Assembly: GCF_031501865.1 (NCBI RefSeq)
Contig: NZ_JARRCW010000001.1
Coordinates: 4,168,001 to 4,232,000, forward strand
Direction of reading: 5' to 3'
Source: Pseudovibrio sp. M1P-2-3
Lineage (GTDB): Bacteria > Pseudomonadota > Alphaproteobacteria > Rhizobiales > Stappiaceae
Length of the DNA stretch: 64,000 bases
The notes under the pieces were generated by a model that searched no databases, was not told the origin of the DNA, and saw only the letters and a program-made list of their open reading frames with translations. The position numbers and the translations under genes are program-made. Positions 30,142 through 39,052 of the stretch are shown piece after piece. Position 1 is the stretch's first letter. Each line of letters opens with the position of its first letter.

Positions 30142-31098
30142 TTGTATTTCTTAAATGCATGCCAGGACCTTGTGGGACCATCAGGTCTTATGTCACGAAA
30201 ACCAATAATTCGAATTGGTGCTAATACATTTTGCACCAAACATTATAATATCATACTGCGGCGTGACACCGAGTCTATTATTAACGCAGTGTTGCGAGAT
30301 AAGAAACGCAAGCTTGTTTATCTCATTGATGACGATATTGAAGGCGGTATGGAGGACCGAGCATTACCTCAAACTTATAGGAAAGAATTAAGACGGTTTC
30401 ATAAAAAACAGCACTCGCAGTTGGTCAATCAAGCTGATGAACTGCTGGTTTCCAGTGAATACCTTCAGAAAAAATTTAAAAACAAGAAAAAGGTTACTCT
30501 TCTTCGCCCTTATTGGTCGGAGCCTCTATCAGGTGTTGCTCACTTTGAAAACTTGAAAGAAAAGAAGTGTCCCGTACGCATCGCTGCTCTTGGCTCTTTT
30601 ACGCATCAAGCGGATCATCATTTTGTTGATCAAGTATTATTGAAGGTTATACCCCATACGAAAAATATTGAAGTCATTCTTGCCCATTCTAACATGCGTG
30701 ATAGTAGCTTGGCGAACCACAAGAACGTGAATTTGCTGCCGAGTATGCCTTGGAGCGAATATAGAAAGACTTTACCGCATATAAAAGCGCATATATGTCT
30801 CTATCCCTTACTAAACAATAACTTTAATAAGGGTCGCTCACCAAATAAACTCATTGAACATGCGGTTGCGGGAGGCGTCAGCCTTTGTACTGACGATTGG
30901 CAATACGCGAAGCATATTCAAAATGGTCAGAATGGTTTTACTTGTGCTCGTGATTCCAGTGCATGGGCAGAGTTAATTCTCAATCTTATTGATAAACCTA
31001 CATATCTAACAGTAGCGTTCAATCAGTTCCTCAAGGAGGCAATATGCCTAAACAACAAACAGGAACAAAGAGAAATATGGTGTAGGTTGCTATTTTAA
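30142..31098 (+). CDS. Putative glycosyltransferase (GT4-like), uncertain N-terminus
   Basis: Up to 318 residues, AT-rich. The C-terminal half reads like a nucleotide-sugar binding Rossmann domain: NNFNKGRSPNKLIEHAVAGGVSLCTDDW has the Glu-rich switch region of GT4-like enzymes. The middle holds VYLIDDDIEGGMED and a KVTLLRPYW junction. The start could be TTG 30142 or ATG 30190. The frame stays open upstream to 30070 and reads protein-like, so the true 5' end may be lost. Stranded between IS630-B1 and an IS481 remnant, away from the main glycan locus. Confidence 0.55.
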   Translation: MYFLNACQDLVGPSGLMSRKPIIRIGANTFCTKHYNIILRRDTESIINAVLRDKKRKLVYLIDDDIEGGMEDRALPQTYRKELRRFHKKQHSQLVNQADELLVSSEYLQKKFKNKKKVTLLRPYWSEPLSGVAHFENLKEKKCPVRIAALGSFTHQADHHFVDQVLLKVIPHTKNIEVILAHSNMRDSSLANHKNVNLLPSMPWSEYRKTLPHIKAHICLYPLLNNNFNKGRSPNKLIEHAVAGGVSLCTDDWQYAKHIQNGQNGFTCARDSSAWAELILNLIDKPTYLTVAFNQFLKEAICLNNKQEQREIWCRLLF

Positions 31099-31108
31099 CA
31101 TACTTAGC

Positions 31109-31310
31109 TGTTTAGTCCCGCGAGGAGATGGAAACAGTTTAACATTGACTTCATCCTTTCGGGAGGAATTATGGGACAGGTATTACACGCCAGCGCACGA
31201 CTACTCACGCAGTTCGATCAGCCATCCAAAAATCGGATGCTACAATCAACGAGTTGCGCCTGCTCTTTAACGTCAATCCGAAAACGGAGATGAAGAGGAA
31301 ACTGGACTTA
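31109..31310 (+). mobile_element. IS481-family remnant (left end only)
   Basis: Starts with TGTTTAGTCCCGCGAGGAGA and reads into MGQVLHASA-like codons, clearly the same element as the three 1047-base copies in this window. It is frameshifted and breaks off near 31310, just before the IS1111 element. Confidence 0.75.
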
Positions 31311-31350
31311 CCCCGTAAAAGTGGAGGCACTTCTTCTGTGGTTGCCGCCC

Positions 31351-31615
31351 GTAATGCAAGAAGTTTTTCCTGTTCAGACAAGTGATCGAGTGCAGTCTTC
31401 TGTCAGGCCTTTGTTTGCAGCACTTCCAAAAGCTGCTGGCCGGTATGGTGATCTGCGGAACGTTTCCAAATCTGTTAAGCGAGCTGTTATACTCTTAGAA
31501 GTGCACTGGTTTTCACGGTCCGGATCTGTTCGATCATTTTGCCCATTCAGGTCATCGGCTTCTTACACTTCCCGTCAAGCGCCGCTGGCGATTGGCATGA
31601 TGTGCACTAAGCACA
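31351..31615 (-). ncRNA. Candidate guide (bridge/seek) RNA region of IS1111 element E1
   Basis: 265 noncoding bases between the transposase stop and the left subterminal repeat. The segment is recognisably conserved with 54418-54662 in the diverged element E2: shared blocks include CTGTCAGGCCT, GGCCGGTATGG, a GACTGGTT/CACTGGTT block and TCGATC. IS1111-group elements are known to make a guide RNA from this position. The RNA itself is inferred. Confidence 0.55.
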
Positions 31616-32641
31616 TTATGCAGCCTTCAGCGACGGGTCTCTGAAGGTTTCCTTTTTTGTTACCATTGCCCAGATCTGTCGTGCCATCTTATTGGCTAGT
31701 GCAATCGCCACCAGCAACCTTGGCTTGCGTGCTGCCAGTCGAGCGAGCCAGGAGCCTTGCTTGATTGACTTACGCCCCAACCAGTTCAGCCGCGACATTG
31801 CCCCAACGATGAGAAGGCGCCGTATGTCGGCTTGCCCAGCTTTAGAGACACGACCTAATCGTTCCTTACCCCCTGATGAGAACTGGCGGGGCACCAACCC
31901 CAACCAGGCCGCAAAGTCTCGACCACACCGAAAAGACTTCATATCAGGAGCAAAGCTTTCCACCGCAAGAGCAGTTATTGGACCAATCCCCGGCATCGTC
32001 TGCAGACGACGTGAAGTCTCTGTACGCGCCGCCAGTTGCTTTGCCTTTTGCGTTTTGGCCTCAATCCGCTTTGTTTTTTCTTCGATCTGTACAAGCAGAT
32101 CATGGCATTCCTCGCTCACGCAGGCGGGAAGACGACACCCCTCATCTTCAAGGAGCGCCTTAATGTGCTTGATCTGACCGATCCCCGTGGTAACGATATG
32201 ACCGAATTCATAAAGAACGGCTCTAAGCGCATTCACAAGCTCTGTGCGCTGATGAACCAAGCGTTCGCGCGCACGGAACAGGACCGCTCTGGCCTGCTGT
32301 TGTTCCGTCTTGGGCTCGACAAAACGCATTTCTGGGCGTTGTGCCGCAATTACAATCGCTTCGGCATCATTGACGTCATTCTTCTGACGTTTGACAAAGG
32401 GCTTAACATAGCGCGGGGCAATCAACTTCACCTGATGGCCCAACGTGCTTAATTCGCGCGCCCACCAAGAAGCGCTCCCGCAGGCTTCCATCACAACAAC
32501 AGCCGGTTCTTGCCTGTCCATAAACTTGAGAAACTGACTTCTTGCCAATTTCTTACGAAACAGCAATTCTCCATTCATTAAAGTCCCGTGAAGGCAAAAG
32601 ACATTCTTTGCCAGGTCCACGCCAATCATAATGGTCTTCAT
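31616..32641 (-). CDS. IS1111-group DEDD transposase
   Basis: 341 residues. The N-terminal RuvC-like DEDD domain shows Asp in MIGVDLAKNVFCLHG, Glu in VVMEACGSASWW, and the Asp pair in QKNDVNDAEAIVIAA. The C-terminal Tnp domain holds PGIGPITALAVESFAPD, FAAWLGLVPRQFSSGG with the nucleophilic Ser region. The frame is intact. Confidence 0.9.
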   Translation of the reverse strand: MKTIMIGVDLAKNVFCLHGTLMNGELLFRKKLARSQFLKFMDRQEPAVVVMEACGSASWWARELSTLGHQVKLIAPRYVKPFVKRQKNDVNDAEAIVIAAQRPEMRFVEPKTEQQQARAVLFRARERLVHQRTELVNALRAVLYEFGHIVTTGIGQIKHIKALLEDEGCRLPACVSEECHDLLVQIEEKTKRIEAKTQKAKQLAARTETSRRLQTMPGIGPITALAVESFAPDMKSFRCGRDFAAWLGLVPRQFSSGGKERLGRVSKAGQADIRRLLIVGAMSRLNWLGRKSIKQGSWLARLAARKPRLLVAIALANKMARQIWAMVTKKETFRDPSLKAA

Positions 32642-32875
32642 ATTGCTGTCCTCTCTGCTTGGATCTTAAAGATCGTCATCCTGACACATTGCAATGTCGT
32701 CTGGGGAGGGCGGCAACCATCCCATCTGTTAAAGTAGCAACAGGAGGGTCGCATGAAGCGATAGGGGCAAAAGAATTATACAGATGAGTTCAAACCGGAA
32801 GCTGTACGTTTGGTAGTGAGTAGTGGACGAAAGGTTGCAGAGATTGCCGACGAGCTTGGTGTCCCACGCTCTACG

Positions 32876-33865
32876 TTAGATGTTTAGTCCCACAAGGAGA
32901 TGGTCTGGTTGTTTTATGAACCTACCGGGCTCTTTTGTCCATTGTTTGGTGATGTACTCAAAGGGCGTTTGTCCTTTGAGAGCCTTGAGGCGCTTGGCAA
33001 AGTTATAAGCCTGTATGAACGTTTCCAGATGAGTGCGGAGTTCGCTGTGTGTCTGGTAATAATAGCGCCGGACAGAGGCCTCTTTGAGGGTGCGGTTCAT
33101 GCGTTCGACCTGACCATTCGTCCAGGGGTGAGCTGGTTTTGTTAGCTGATGATCGATATGGTTTTGGGCGCAAGCCAGAACAAAGCCATGGCAGCGAAAT
33201 GGCTGGTCAGTAGCGAGCATATGCGTAATGTCCTTAGCGTTCCAGCTGTCGCCTTTGGGATCGGTAAAATGGGTGCCCTTGTATGTCAGAACGGTGTGGA
33301 TTTTATAGGGGACTGCCTTGATGAGGCTACGTAGGAAGTCTCCAGCAACCCTTCTGGTCGCTTTTTCATGCAGCTGCACAAAGGTAAATTTAGATGTGCG
33401 ATCAATGGCCACAAACAGATACAGTTTGCCTTCTGCAGTTCGTACTTCCGCGATATCAATGTGAAAATAGCCGATCGGATAAGCTTTGAAACGTTTCTTA
33501 TCCTTATCCTTATCTGGAGCTGGAAGACGCGAGATTGCGTGACGCTGGAATAGACGGTGGAGGGATGAGCGGGTCAACTTCGGGATCGTTTCCTGCAGAG
33601 CATAAAGGCAGTCATCAAGCGCTAACAAAGAGTGCTTGCGAAAAGCGACACATGCAGCCTCTTCCGCCAGAGTAAGGACTGTAGAGCGTGGATTTTCCCG
33701 TCCCGTGGGTTGATCTTCTACGCTGGTCCGTTTCTTCCACTTCATCACCGTTTTAGGGTTGATGTTATAACGGATGCTTAATTCCTTGATTGTAGCATCC
33801 GATTTTTGGATGGCCGATCGAACCGCGTGAGTAGTCGTGGCGCTACCGTGTAATACCTGTCCCAT
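32876..33865 (-). CDS. IS481-family transposase, catalytic Asp replaced
   Basis: 329 residues with N-terminal HTH (IKELSIRYNINPKTVMKWKKR) and an rve integrase core. First Asp in YFHIDIAEVRTAEGKLY and the terminal Glu in NGQVERMNRTLKEA are present. The second Asp, expected in LTDNGTQF as in copy C, is replaced in LTYKGTHF. The protein is therefore probably unable to catalyse strand transfer. Identical change in copy B. The stop codon extends just past the terminal repeat. Confidence 0.85.
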   Translation of the reverse strand: MGQVLHGSATTTHAVRSAIQKSDATIKELSIRYNINPKTVMKWKKRTSVEDQPTGRENPRSTVLTLAEEAACVAFRKHSLLALDDCLYALQETIPKLTRSSLHRLFQRHAISRLPAPDKDKDKKRFKAYPIGYFHIDIAEVRTAEGKLYLFVAIDRTSKFTFVQLHEKATRRVAGDFLRSLIKAVPYKIHTVLTYKGTHFTDPKGDSWNAKDITHMLATDQPFRCHGFVLACAQNHIDHQLTKPAHPWTNGQVERMNRTLKEASVRRYYYQTHSELRTHLETFIQAYNFAKRLKALKGQTPFEYITKQWTKEPGRFIKQPDHLLVGLNI

Positions 33866-33927
33866 AGCCCCTCCTTACAAGATGACATCAATAATAAACT
33901 GATTCCATCTCCTTGCGGGACTATACA
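32881..33927 (-). mobile_element. IS481-family element, copy A
   Basis: 1047 bases, ends TGTTTAGTCCCACAAGGAGA and complement TGTATAGTCCCGCAAGGAGA. Inserted inside the orfA of an IS3 element. Same length as copies B and C. Confidence 0.85.
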
Positions 33928-34252
33928 TCTAAACCACTGGAGCCGCGAGTATCGGGATCAGGATCTGCTATCGGGGCCGCATGATGATGTTGAGAAAGAA
34001 CTTGCTCGCCTACGTAAGGAAGTCACGCTTCTTCGTCAGGAAAGGGAGTTACCAAAAAAGCGGCAGCGTTCTTCGCCAAGGAAACAAGTCTTTGAAAATT
34101 CAATTCATTGATGCACAGAGCGTTTCCTATCCTTGAGCCTCCCCCAAAGAAGTGCTCCACGTTTATGATTAGGAAAACGGAGGACTCGATATGGGAATCA
34201 AGAGACCAAACCAGAAGAGATTGTCGTTAAACTGCGGCAAGTTGAAGTCCTG

Positions 34253-34468
34253 ATGGGGCAAGGAATGGCGCGCTTGGATGCGATCCGCCAGATCGGCGTT
34301 ACCGAGCAAACCTATTACCGTTGGAAGAAGCAGTATGGCGGAATGGGTACGGAGCAACTCAAGGAACTGAAGCGGCTGCAGAAAGAAAATGAACGTTTGC
34401 GCCGTGCGGTCTCTGATCTGACATTGGACAAGCTGATCCTTACGGAGGCTGCAAAGGGAAACTTCTGA
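34253..34468 (+). CDS. IS407-like orfA (N-terminus frameshifted)
   Basis: Helix-turn-helix and leucine-zipper protein: [27 protein letters not shown] then [22 protein letters not shown]. The natural start near 34192 is out of frame by one missing base ([17 protein letters not shown] lies in the orfA frame but the ATG does not), so only an internal ATG at 34253 remains. Confidence 0.7.
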   Translation: MGQGMARLDAIRQIGVTEQTYYRWKKQYGGMGTEQLKELKRLQKENERLRRAVSDLTLDKLILTEAAKGNF

Positions 34469-34512
34469 GCCCTGCTCGTCGCAGAGCCTGCATTAACCAT
34501 ATACGCAGTCAG

Positions 34513-35316
34513 GTGAAGGTTTCCGAGCGGCGTGTTTGTCGTGTTCTTGGTCAGCATCGCTCCACACAGCGTCGCTTCCCCAAAGGGCGAGCGGATGAAG
34601 ATCAGCTGGTTGCAGATATGATTGAGCTGGCACGCCAATATGGCCGTTACGGTTACCGTCGCATTGCCGCTTTGCTCCGAGAGGCTGGATGGCAAGTGAA
34701 CGATAAACGTGTTGAACGTCTGTGGCGACGAGAGGGGCTGAAAGTTCCCATGAAGCAACCGAAACAGGGGCGGCTCTGGCTCAATGATGGGTCTTGCATA
34801 CGTCTCCGGCCACAGTATCGCAATCACGTGTGGTCCTATGACTTTGTCCATCATCGCACTGATGATGGCAGGGCATTCAGAACGTTGAATATTTTGGATG
34901 AGTATACGCGTGAATGCCTTGCTATTCGGGTGAAGCGAAAGCTGAATGCGAGCGAAGTCATCGATGCGCTGACGGACCTGTTTATCCTGCGCGGCATACC
35001 TGCCTATATTCGTTCAGATAACGGCCCGGAGCTCGTGGCGGAGGCGGTTCAAAAGTGGATCAAAGCCGCCGGAGCCCAAACAGCCTACATTGAGCCAGGC
35101 TCGCCATGGGAAAACGGATATTGCGAGAGTTTCAATGGGCGAATGCGTGATGAATTATTGAACGGAGAAATCTTCTACTCCCTACGTGAAGCCCAAATAA
35201 TCATAGAAAGCTGGAGGAAACACTACAATACCAAACGACCGCATAGTGCTCTGGGCTACCGCCCACCAGTTCCGGAAGTCATTATTCCGATAGACCAAAG
35301 GCCAACCATGCACTAA
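34513..35316 (+). CDS. IS407-like orfB transposase
   Basis: DDE rve domain, 267 residues from the first good start, although the frame continues upstream to overlap orfA, as in IS3 elements that use -1 frameshifting. Seen: [18 protein letters not shown], first Asp in [18 protein letters not shown], second Asp in [14 protein letters not shown], and Glu in [18 protein letters not shown]. Triad intact. Confidence 0.85.
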   Translation: MKVSERRVCRVLGQHRSTQRRFPKGRADEDQLVADMIELARQYGRYGYRRIAALLREAGWQVNDKRVERLWRREGLKVPMKQPKQGRLWLNDGSCIRLRPQYRNHVWSYDFVHHRTDDGRAFRTLNILDEYTRECLAIRVKRKLNASEVIDALTDLFILRGIPAYIRSDNGPELVAEAVQKWIKAAGAQTAYIEPGSPWENGYCESFNGRMRDELLNGEIFYSLREAQIIIESWRKHYNTKRPHSALGYRPPVPEVIIPIDQRPTMH

Positions 35317-35939
35317 CTTTCAAAGCGGACCACTCAATAGGGGCTGCTCAAGTGCTTTACGCCCAACACCGTTTGGCTCGCTGACATCACGTATTGCGCT
35401 ACTGAAGAAGGCTGGCTGTACATGGCCGCCATCAAGGATATGGCAACACGGGAGATTGTTGGCTGGGCTATGGACCGGCACATGAAAGCCAGTCTTTGCT
35501 GTGATGCGCTGATGATGGCTTTGGCAAGGCGGGGATCAGTGGCGGGCCTTATCCACCATTCGGATCGCGGGTCGCAATATTGCTCCGAAGAATATCGCAA
35601 AATCCTGTACACCGCTGACGTCAAACAACCCATGAGCCGCAAAGGCCAGTGCTTGGACAACGCACCCATGGAAAGGCTCGATACCTCCTTGAAAAAGGAG
35701 TTGGTCCACCACACAATATTCGTCACAAGAAAACAGGCGAAGGCCGCGATCTCCGAATATATTGAGATATTTTACAACCGCCAACGCCGTCATTCGGCTA
35801 TCGGGTATCGGGTATCGGGTACAATACGCCTTGTCAGGCATTTGAACAAAGGACTTGGAAAATGGCTGCATAAACGGTTTAATCAAACTGTCCGGAAACT
35901 GGGACGAACTCCATTGCATTACTGTCATTCGACACGGAC

Positions 35940-36170
35940 AGGGTCAACTCCTACAGCCCTGCTTGGCTCCACCGACGAAACCGTTGGTACACACTGATCC
36001 ATTTCCCAAACTCTTCGGGCAAATCGCGCCACTGTGCACCAGTTCTGGCAATCCAAAAGATCCCGTCAAGAACACGGCGATGGTCCTTCGGTTTACGACC
36101 ACCTCGTCCCCGTATGGCAGCGACAAACTGCTCAAAAAACGTCTATTCATCATCACTCATCAAGTCCGTA
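35940..36170 (-). pseudogene. IS5/IS427-type transposase N-terminal remnant
   Basis: Minus-strand translation gives FEQFVAAIRGRGGRKPKDHRRVL, then FWIARTGAQWRDLPEEFGKW and ISVYQRFRRW, the conserved N-terminal block of IS5-family transposases, with an in-frame TAG upstream and no catalytic part. The following 36171-36351 is plain AT-rich spacer. Confidence 0.7.
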
Positions 36171-36351
36171 CCAAGGTAACCTCTCAAAAAATTACCCTGA
36201 ATCACAAATTATTGGGTTTGTGAATCCTATTTGTAAACAGGACCTAAACAATAGACTAAAGCAATGAACTGTTTCAATAAAACGTCTCACTGCTTTAGTA
36301 TTGAGTCAGGATATGAAGAATTTACTTTAGCATAATATGTATTTGGTAATT

Positions 36352-37248
36352 CTAACTGAATAAAGAAAAGTTGCGTTGTATCTGAGAAAGGGAACTATAA
36401 TCAAATGTAGATACATTTGATCGGCCCACGTACTGATATGCAATCGAGTGTAAGATATGGAGTGAGTTCATAGGTGGATTACTACAACTTTTCGATATCT
36501 CAAGAAGCCCTTTTAATAATTCCAAGGTGAGACGTGGACCTTTGTTCAATACAAGACCTTCCTTTAGCAACCCAGACTGAACTCTCAGAATTGGCCTTCG
36601 TATAGATAGCTCTTTAAAAGTTCGTTCGCGTTCTGCCATCATATCGACACCAGCCTTGGACATATTACCTTTGAGATTAGTTTGCCTTGGTCGGTAATGC
36701 CCCATCGGTACTTCATCTATTATAGCAACGTCCCTCAGTGGGTCCCTTGCCAATTGGTGCCAAATAAAGTCCATGCCCTGCGCAAAGTGCCTATTTGCAA
36801 AGACAGGCAGGACCTGAAGCAGCAAATCCCTATGGATAATAGGCATCATTAACTCAACAAAATTAGTTCTACGAAAACGAAACCGAGGATTTGCTAGGGT
36901 AATACGATATGCATAATAACTATCCGACTTCAACGCAGGCTGCGCCAACTGAAACCTTTCTCGAAAAACAATCTTCAAAAACCGCTCTACATCCTCAGAC
37001 GTCGTTTCAATATCATCATCTGGAAACCAAAAGTACTCGAACTTATCAAGCAGTTCAGGATAGCTCTTGAAAAAGTCATAAATACCAGACCATTTGCCGC
37101 CGACAAAGTGATGAGAGTACTCCCTCTCTTCTCTACTGGGCGTCAAAAAAGTAGATTTACACAATGTAGCAGGGAAATCACAACAAAGATTCACCCCTCC
37201 CTTATGCATCGGTACACGTTGAAGAATGAACCACTCCAAATTATACAT
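36352..37248 (-). CDS. DUF707-like putative glycosyltransferase-fold protein
   Basis: 298 residues, AT-rich. An Asp-rich motif FWFPDDDIETTSEDVERF suggests metal/nucleotide-sugar binding as in GT-A folds. LAQPALKSDSYYAY, FVELMMPIIHRDLL and QGMDFIWHQLARDPLRDVAIIDEVPMGHYRP fit the DUF707 pattern. Probably another cargo gene of the polysaccharide locus, separated by IS traffic. Opposite in direction to the main locus. Confidence 0.7.
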   Translation of the reverse strand: MYNLEWFILQRVPMHKGGVNLCCDFPATLCKSTFLTPSREEREYSHHFVGGKWSGIYDFFKSYPELLDKFEYFWFPDDDIETTSEDVERFLKIVFRERFQLAQPALKSDSYYAYRITLANPRFRFRRTNFVELMMPIIHRDLLLQVLPVFANRHFAQGMDFIWHQLARDPLRDVAIIDEVPMGHYRPRQTNLKGNMSKAGVDMMAERERTFKELSIRRPILRVQSGLLKEGLVLNKGPRLTLELLKGLLEISKSCSNPPMNSLHILHSIAYQYVGRSNVSTFDYSSLSQIQRNFSLFS

Positions 37249-37429
37249 TATATGCCTTGGATTGCAGAGTTTTCATCAATTTATCTTCAACCTATCACCC
37301 TTCAAAGTCACTTACCCACAATCGTACTCATCTCAAATGATCTTGAAAATTACTTATAAGTGATACTAGAAATTTATGAAAAGGACACATGGGTAGGTGC
37401 CCAACCCACTCGGCATCAGATTTTCAATT

Positions 37430-37997
37430 ACCAATCGCATTCGTGAAATCACAAAGTGTTAGTGAGACTGAGGCTGCCTGAAGTGTCCTATAGAATATAG
37501 ACAGGTGGTATAAGTGAGTTTGGTTCCTCGGTAGCGCTAAATTGTAGAACTTCAGACTTGGTCTGACAGGCAACGGCTTTTGTGGTGCCTGTCGGTTTAA
37601 GTTCAGCTCAGATTCTTTTCCTATCAAACCACTTTACCATAAATCAAGCTCATTTTGCAGTTGATCAATACTCTCAAAAATAGTTTTGCGAAATGCGATA
37701 GCATGAAACTCCTGCAAGATTGTCTTGTGAAAGCGTTCGCAAATACCGTTCGTTTGAAGTGACTTTGCCTTGATTTTGGTGTGGTCAATATCGTTCATGG
37801 CCAGATAAAGTTGGTAATCGTGGCTTTCTGCTTTGCTGCAGTATTCCGTGCCCCGACTCGTCAAGATCCGTAATAGTAGCAGACTTTGAGAGGCAAAGAG
37901 GGGCAGAACCTGATCGCTCAACAAATCCACAGTAGTGATTGGGGTTTTGGTCGTGTAAAGTTTGGCACGAGCCACCTTAGAACAGGTAAGGTAATCC
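37430..37997 (-). pseudogene. Remnant of a different IS481-type transposase
   Basis: Reads KLYTTKTPITTVDLLSDQVLPLF, ILTSRGTEYCSKAESHDYQLYL and QTNGICERFHKTILQEF, a C-terminal integrase core in which the catalytic Asp of ILTDRG is Ser. It is cut at the N-terminal side by IS481-B and deleted after ELDLW. At 37520-37610 the inverted motif GACAGGCAACGGCTTTTGTG / GTGCCTGTC marks the element's end region. Confidence 0.65.
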
Positions 37998-39044
37998 TGT
38001 ATAGTCCCGCAGAGAGATGGAATCAGTTTATCATTGAGGTCATCTTGTAAGGAGAGGCTATGTAGCAAGTATTGCACGGCAGCGCCACGACTACTCACGC
38101 GGTTCAATCGGCCATCCAAAAATCGGATGCTACAATCAAGGAATTAAGCATCCGTTATAACATCAACCCTAAAACGGTGATGAAGTGGAAGAAACGGACC
38201 AGCGTAGAAGATCAACCCACGGGACGGGAAAATCCACGCTCTACAGTCCTTACTCTGGCGGAAGAGGCTGCATGTGTCGCTTTTCGCAAGCACTCTTTGT
38301 TAGCGCTTGATGACTGCCTTTATGCTCTGCAGGAAACGATCCCGAAGTTGACCCGCTCATCCCTCCACCGTCTATTCCAGCGTCACGCAATCTCGCGTCT
38401 TCCAGCTCCAGATAAGGATAAGGATAAGAAACGTTTCAAAGCTTATCCGATCGGCTATTTTCACATTGATATCGCGGAAGTACGAACTGCAGAAGGCAAA
38501 CTGTATCTGTTTGTGGCCATTGATCGCACATCTAAATTTACCTTTGTGCAGCTGCATGAAAAAGCGACCAGAAGGGTTGCTGGAGACTTCCTACGTAGCC
38601 TCATCAAGGCAGTCCCCTATAAAATCCACACCGTTCTGACATACAAGGGCACCCATTTTACCGATCCCAAAGGCGACAGCTGGAACGCTAAGGACATTAC
38701 GCATATGCTCGCTACTGACCAGCCATTTCGCTGCCATGGCTTTGTTCTGGCTTGCGCCCAAAACCATATCGATCATCAGCTAACAAAACCAGCTCACCCC
38801 TGGACGAATGGTCAGGTCGAACGCATGAACCGCACCCTCAAAGAGGCCTCTGTCCGGCGCTATTATTACCAGACACACAGCGAACTCCGCACTCATCTGG
38901 AAACGTTCATACAGGCTTATAACTTTGCCAAGCGCCTCAAGGCTCTCAAAGGACAAACGCCCTTTGAGTACATCACCAAGCAATGGACAAAAGAGCCCGG
39001 TAGGTTCATAAAACAGCCAGACCATCTCCTTGTGGGACTAAACA
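37998..39044 (+). mobile_element. IS481-family element, copy B
   Basis: 1047 bases, left end TGTATAGTCCCGCAGAG, right end complement TGTTTAGTCCCACAAGG. Near-identical to copy A and in inverted orientation 4 kb away; the pair could mediate inversion of 33.9-38.0 kb. Confidence 0.85.
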
Positions 39045-39049
39045 TCTAG
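38072..39049 (+). CDS. IS481-family transposase, nonsense at codon 2 and catalytic Asp replaced
   Basis: Same protein as copy A, identical over nearly its whole length, including LTYKGTHF in place of LTDNGTQF. The position of the normal start (38060) reads ATG TAG, so translation would have to begin at TTG 38072 (MHGSATTTHAV). Probably inactive for both reasons. Confidence 0.8.
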   Translation: MHGSATTTHAVQSAIQKSDATIKELSIRYNINPKTVMKWKKRTSVEDQPTGRENPRSTVLTLAEEAACVAFRKHSLLALDDCLYALQETIPKLTRSSLHRLFQRHAISRLPAPDKDKDKKRFKAYPIGYFHIDIAEVRTAEGKLYLFVAIDRTSKFTFVQLHEKATRRVAGDFLRSLIKAVPYKIHTVLTYKGTHFTDPKGDSWNAKDITHMLATDQPFRCHGFVLACAQNHIDHQLTKPAHPWTNGQVERMNRTLKEASVRRYYYQTHSELRTHLETFIQAYNFAKRLKALKGQTPFEYITKQWTKEPGRFIKQPDHLLVGLNI

Positions 39050-39052
39050 AAT

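Larger units (their letters stand above)
31335..32720 (-). mobile_element. IS1111-group (IS110 family) element E1
   Basis: Subterminal perfect inverted repeats GGTTGCCGCCC (31340-31350) and GGGCGGCAACC (32708-32718) enclose the transposase and a downstream noncoding segment, the layout of IS1111-group elements. Related to element E2 at 54400-55765. Confidence 0.82.
34134..35350 (+). mobile_element. IS3-family IS407-like element
   Basis: About 1217 bases, left end TGAGCCTCCCCCAAAG, right end complement TGAGCAGCCCCTATTGAG. A right-end fragment of a second copy, in opposite orientation, lies at 54093-54378. Confidence 0.75.
32721..35830 (+). pseudogene. IS3-family element carrying two nested insertions
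   Basis: OrfA begins near 32753 with a TAG at codon 4, reads YTDEFKPEAVRLVV and SGRKVAEIADELGVPRSTL, and is cut by the IS481 copy at 32881-33927. It resumes as NHWSREYRDQDLLSG and ends in a frameshift. OrfB starts LKIQFIDAQSVSYP at about 34092, is cut by the IS407-like element (34134-35350), and resumes with VWLADITYCATEEGWLYMAAI, HHSDRGSQYCSEEY and YNRQRRHSAIGYR. About 90 codons of orfB are missing at the second junction, so the insertion was accompanied by an adjacent deletion. Confidence 0.75.

Noticed and set aside
35805-35823. Tandem repeat GGGTATCGGGTATCGGGTA as a CRISPR or satellite
   Set aside because: Only about three 7-base units at an IS3 junction; no spacer structure and no cas genes in the window.
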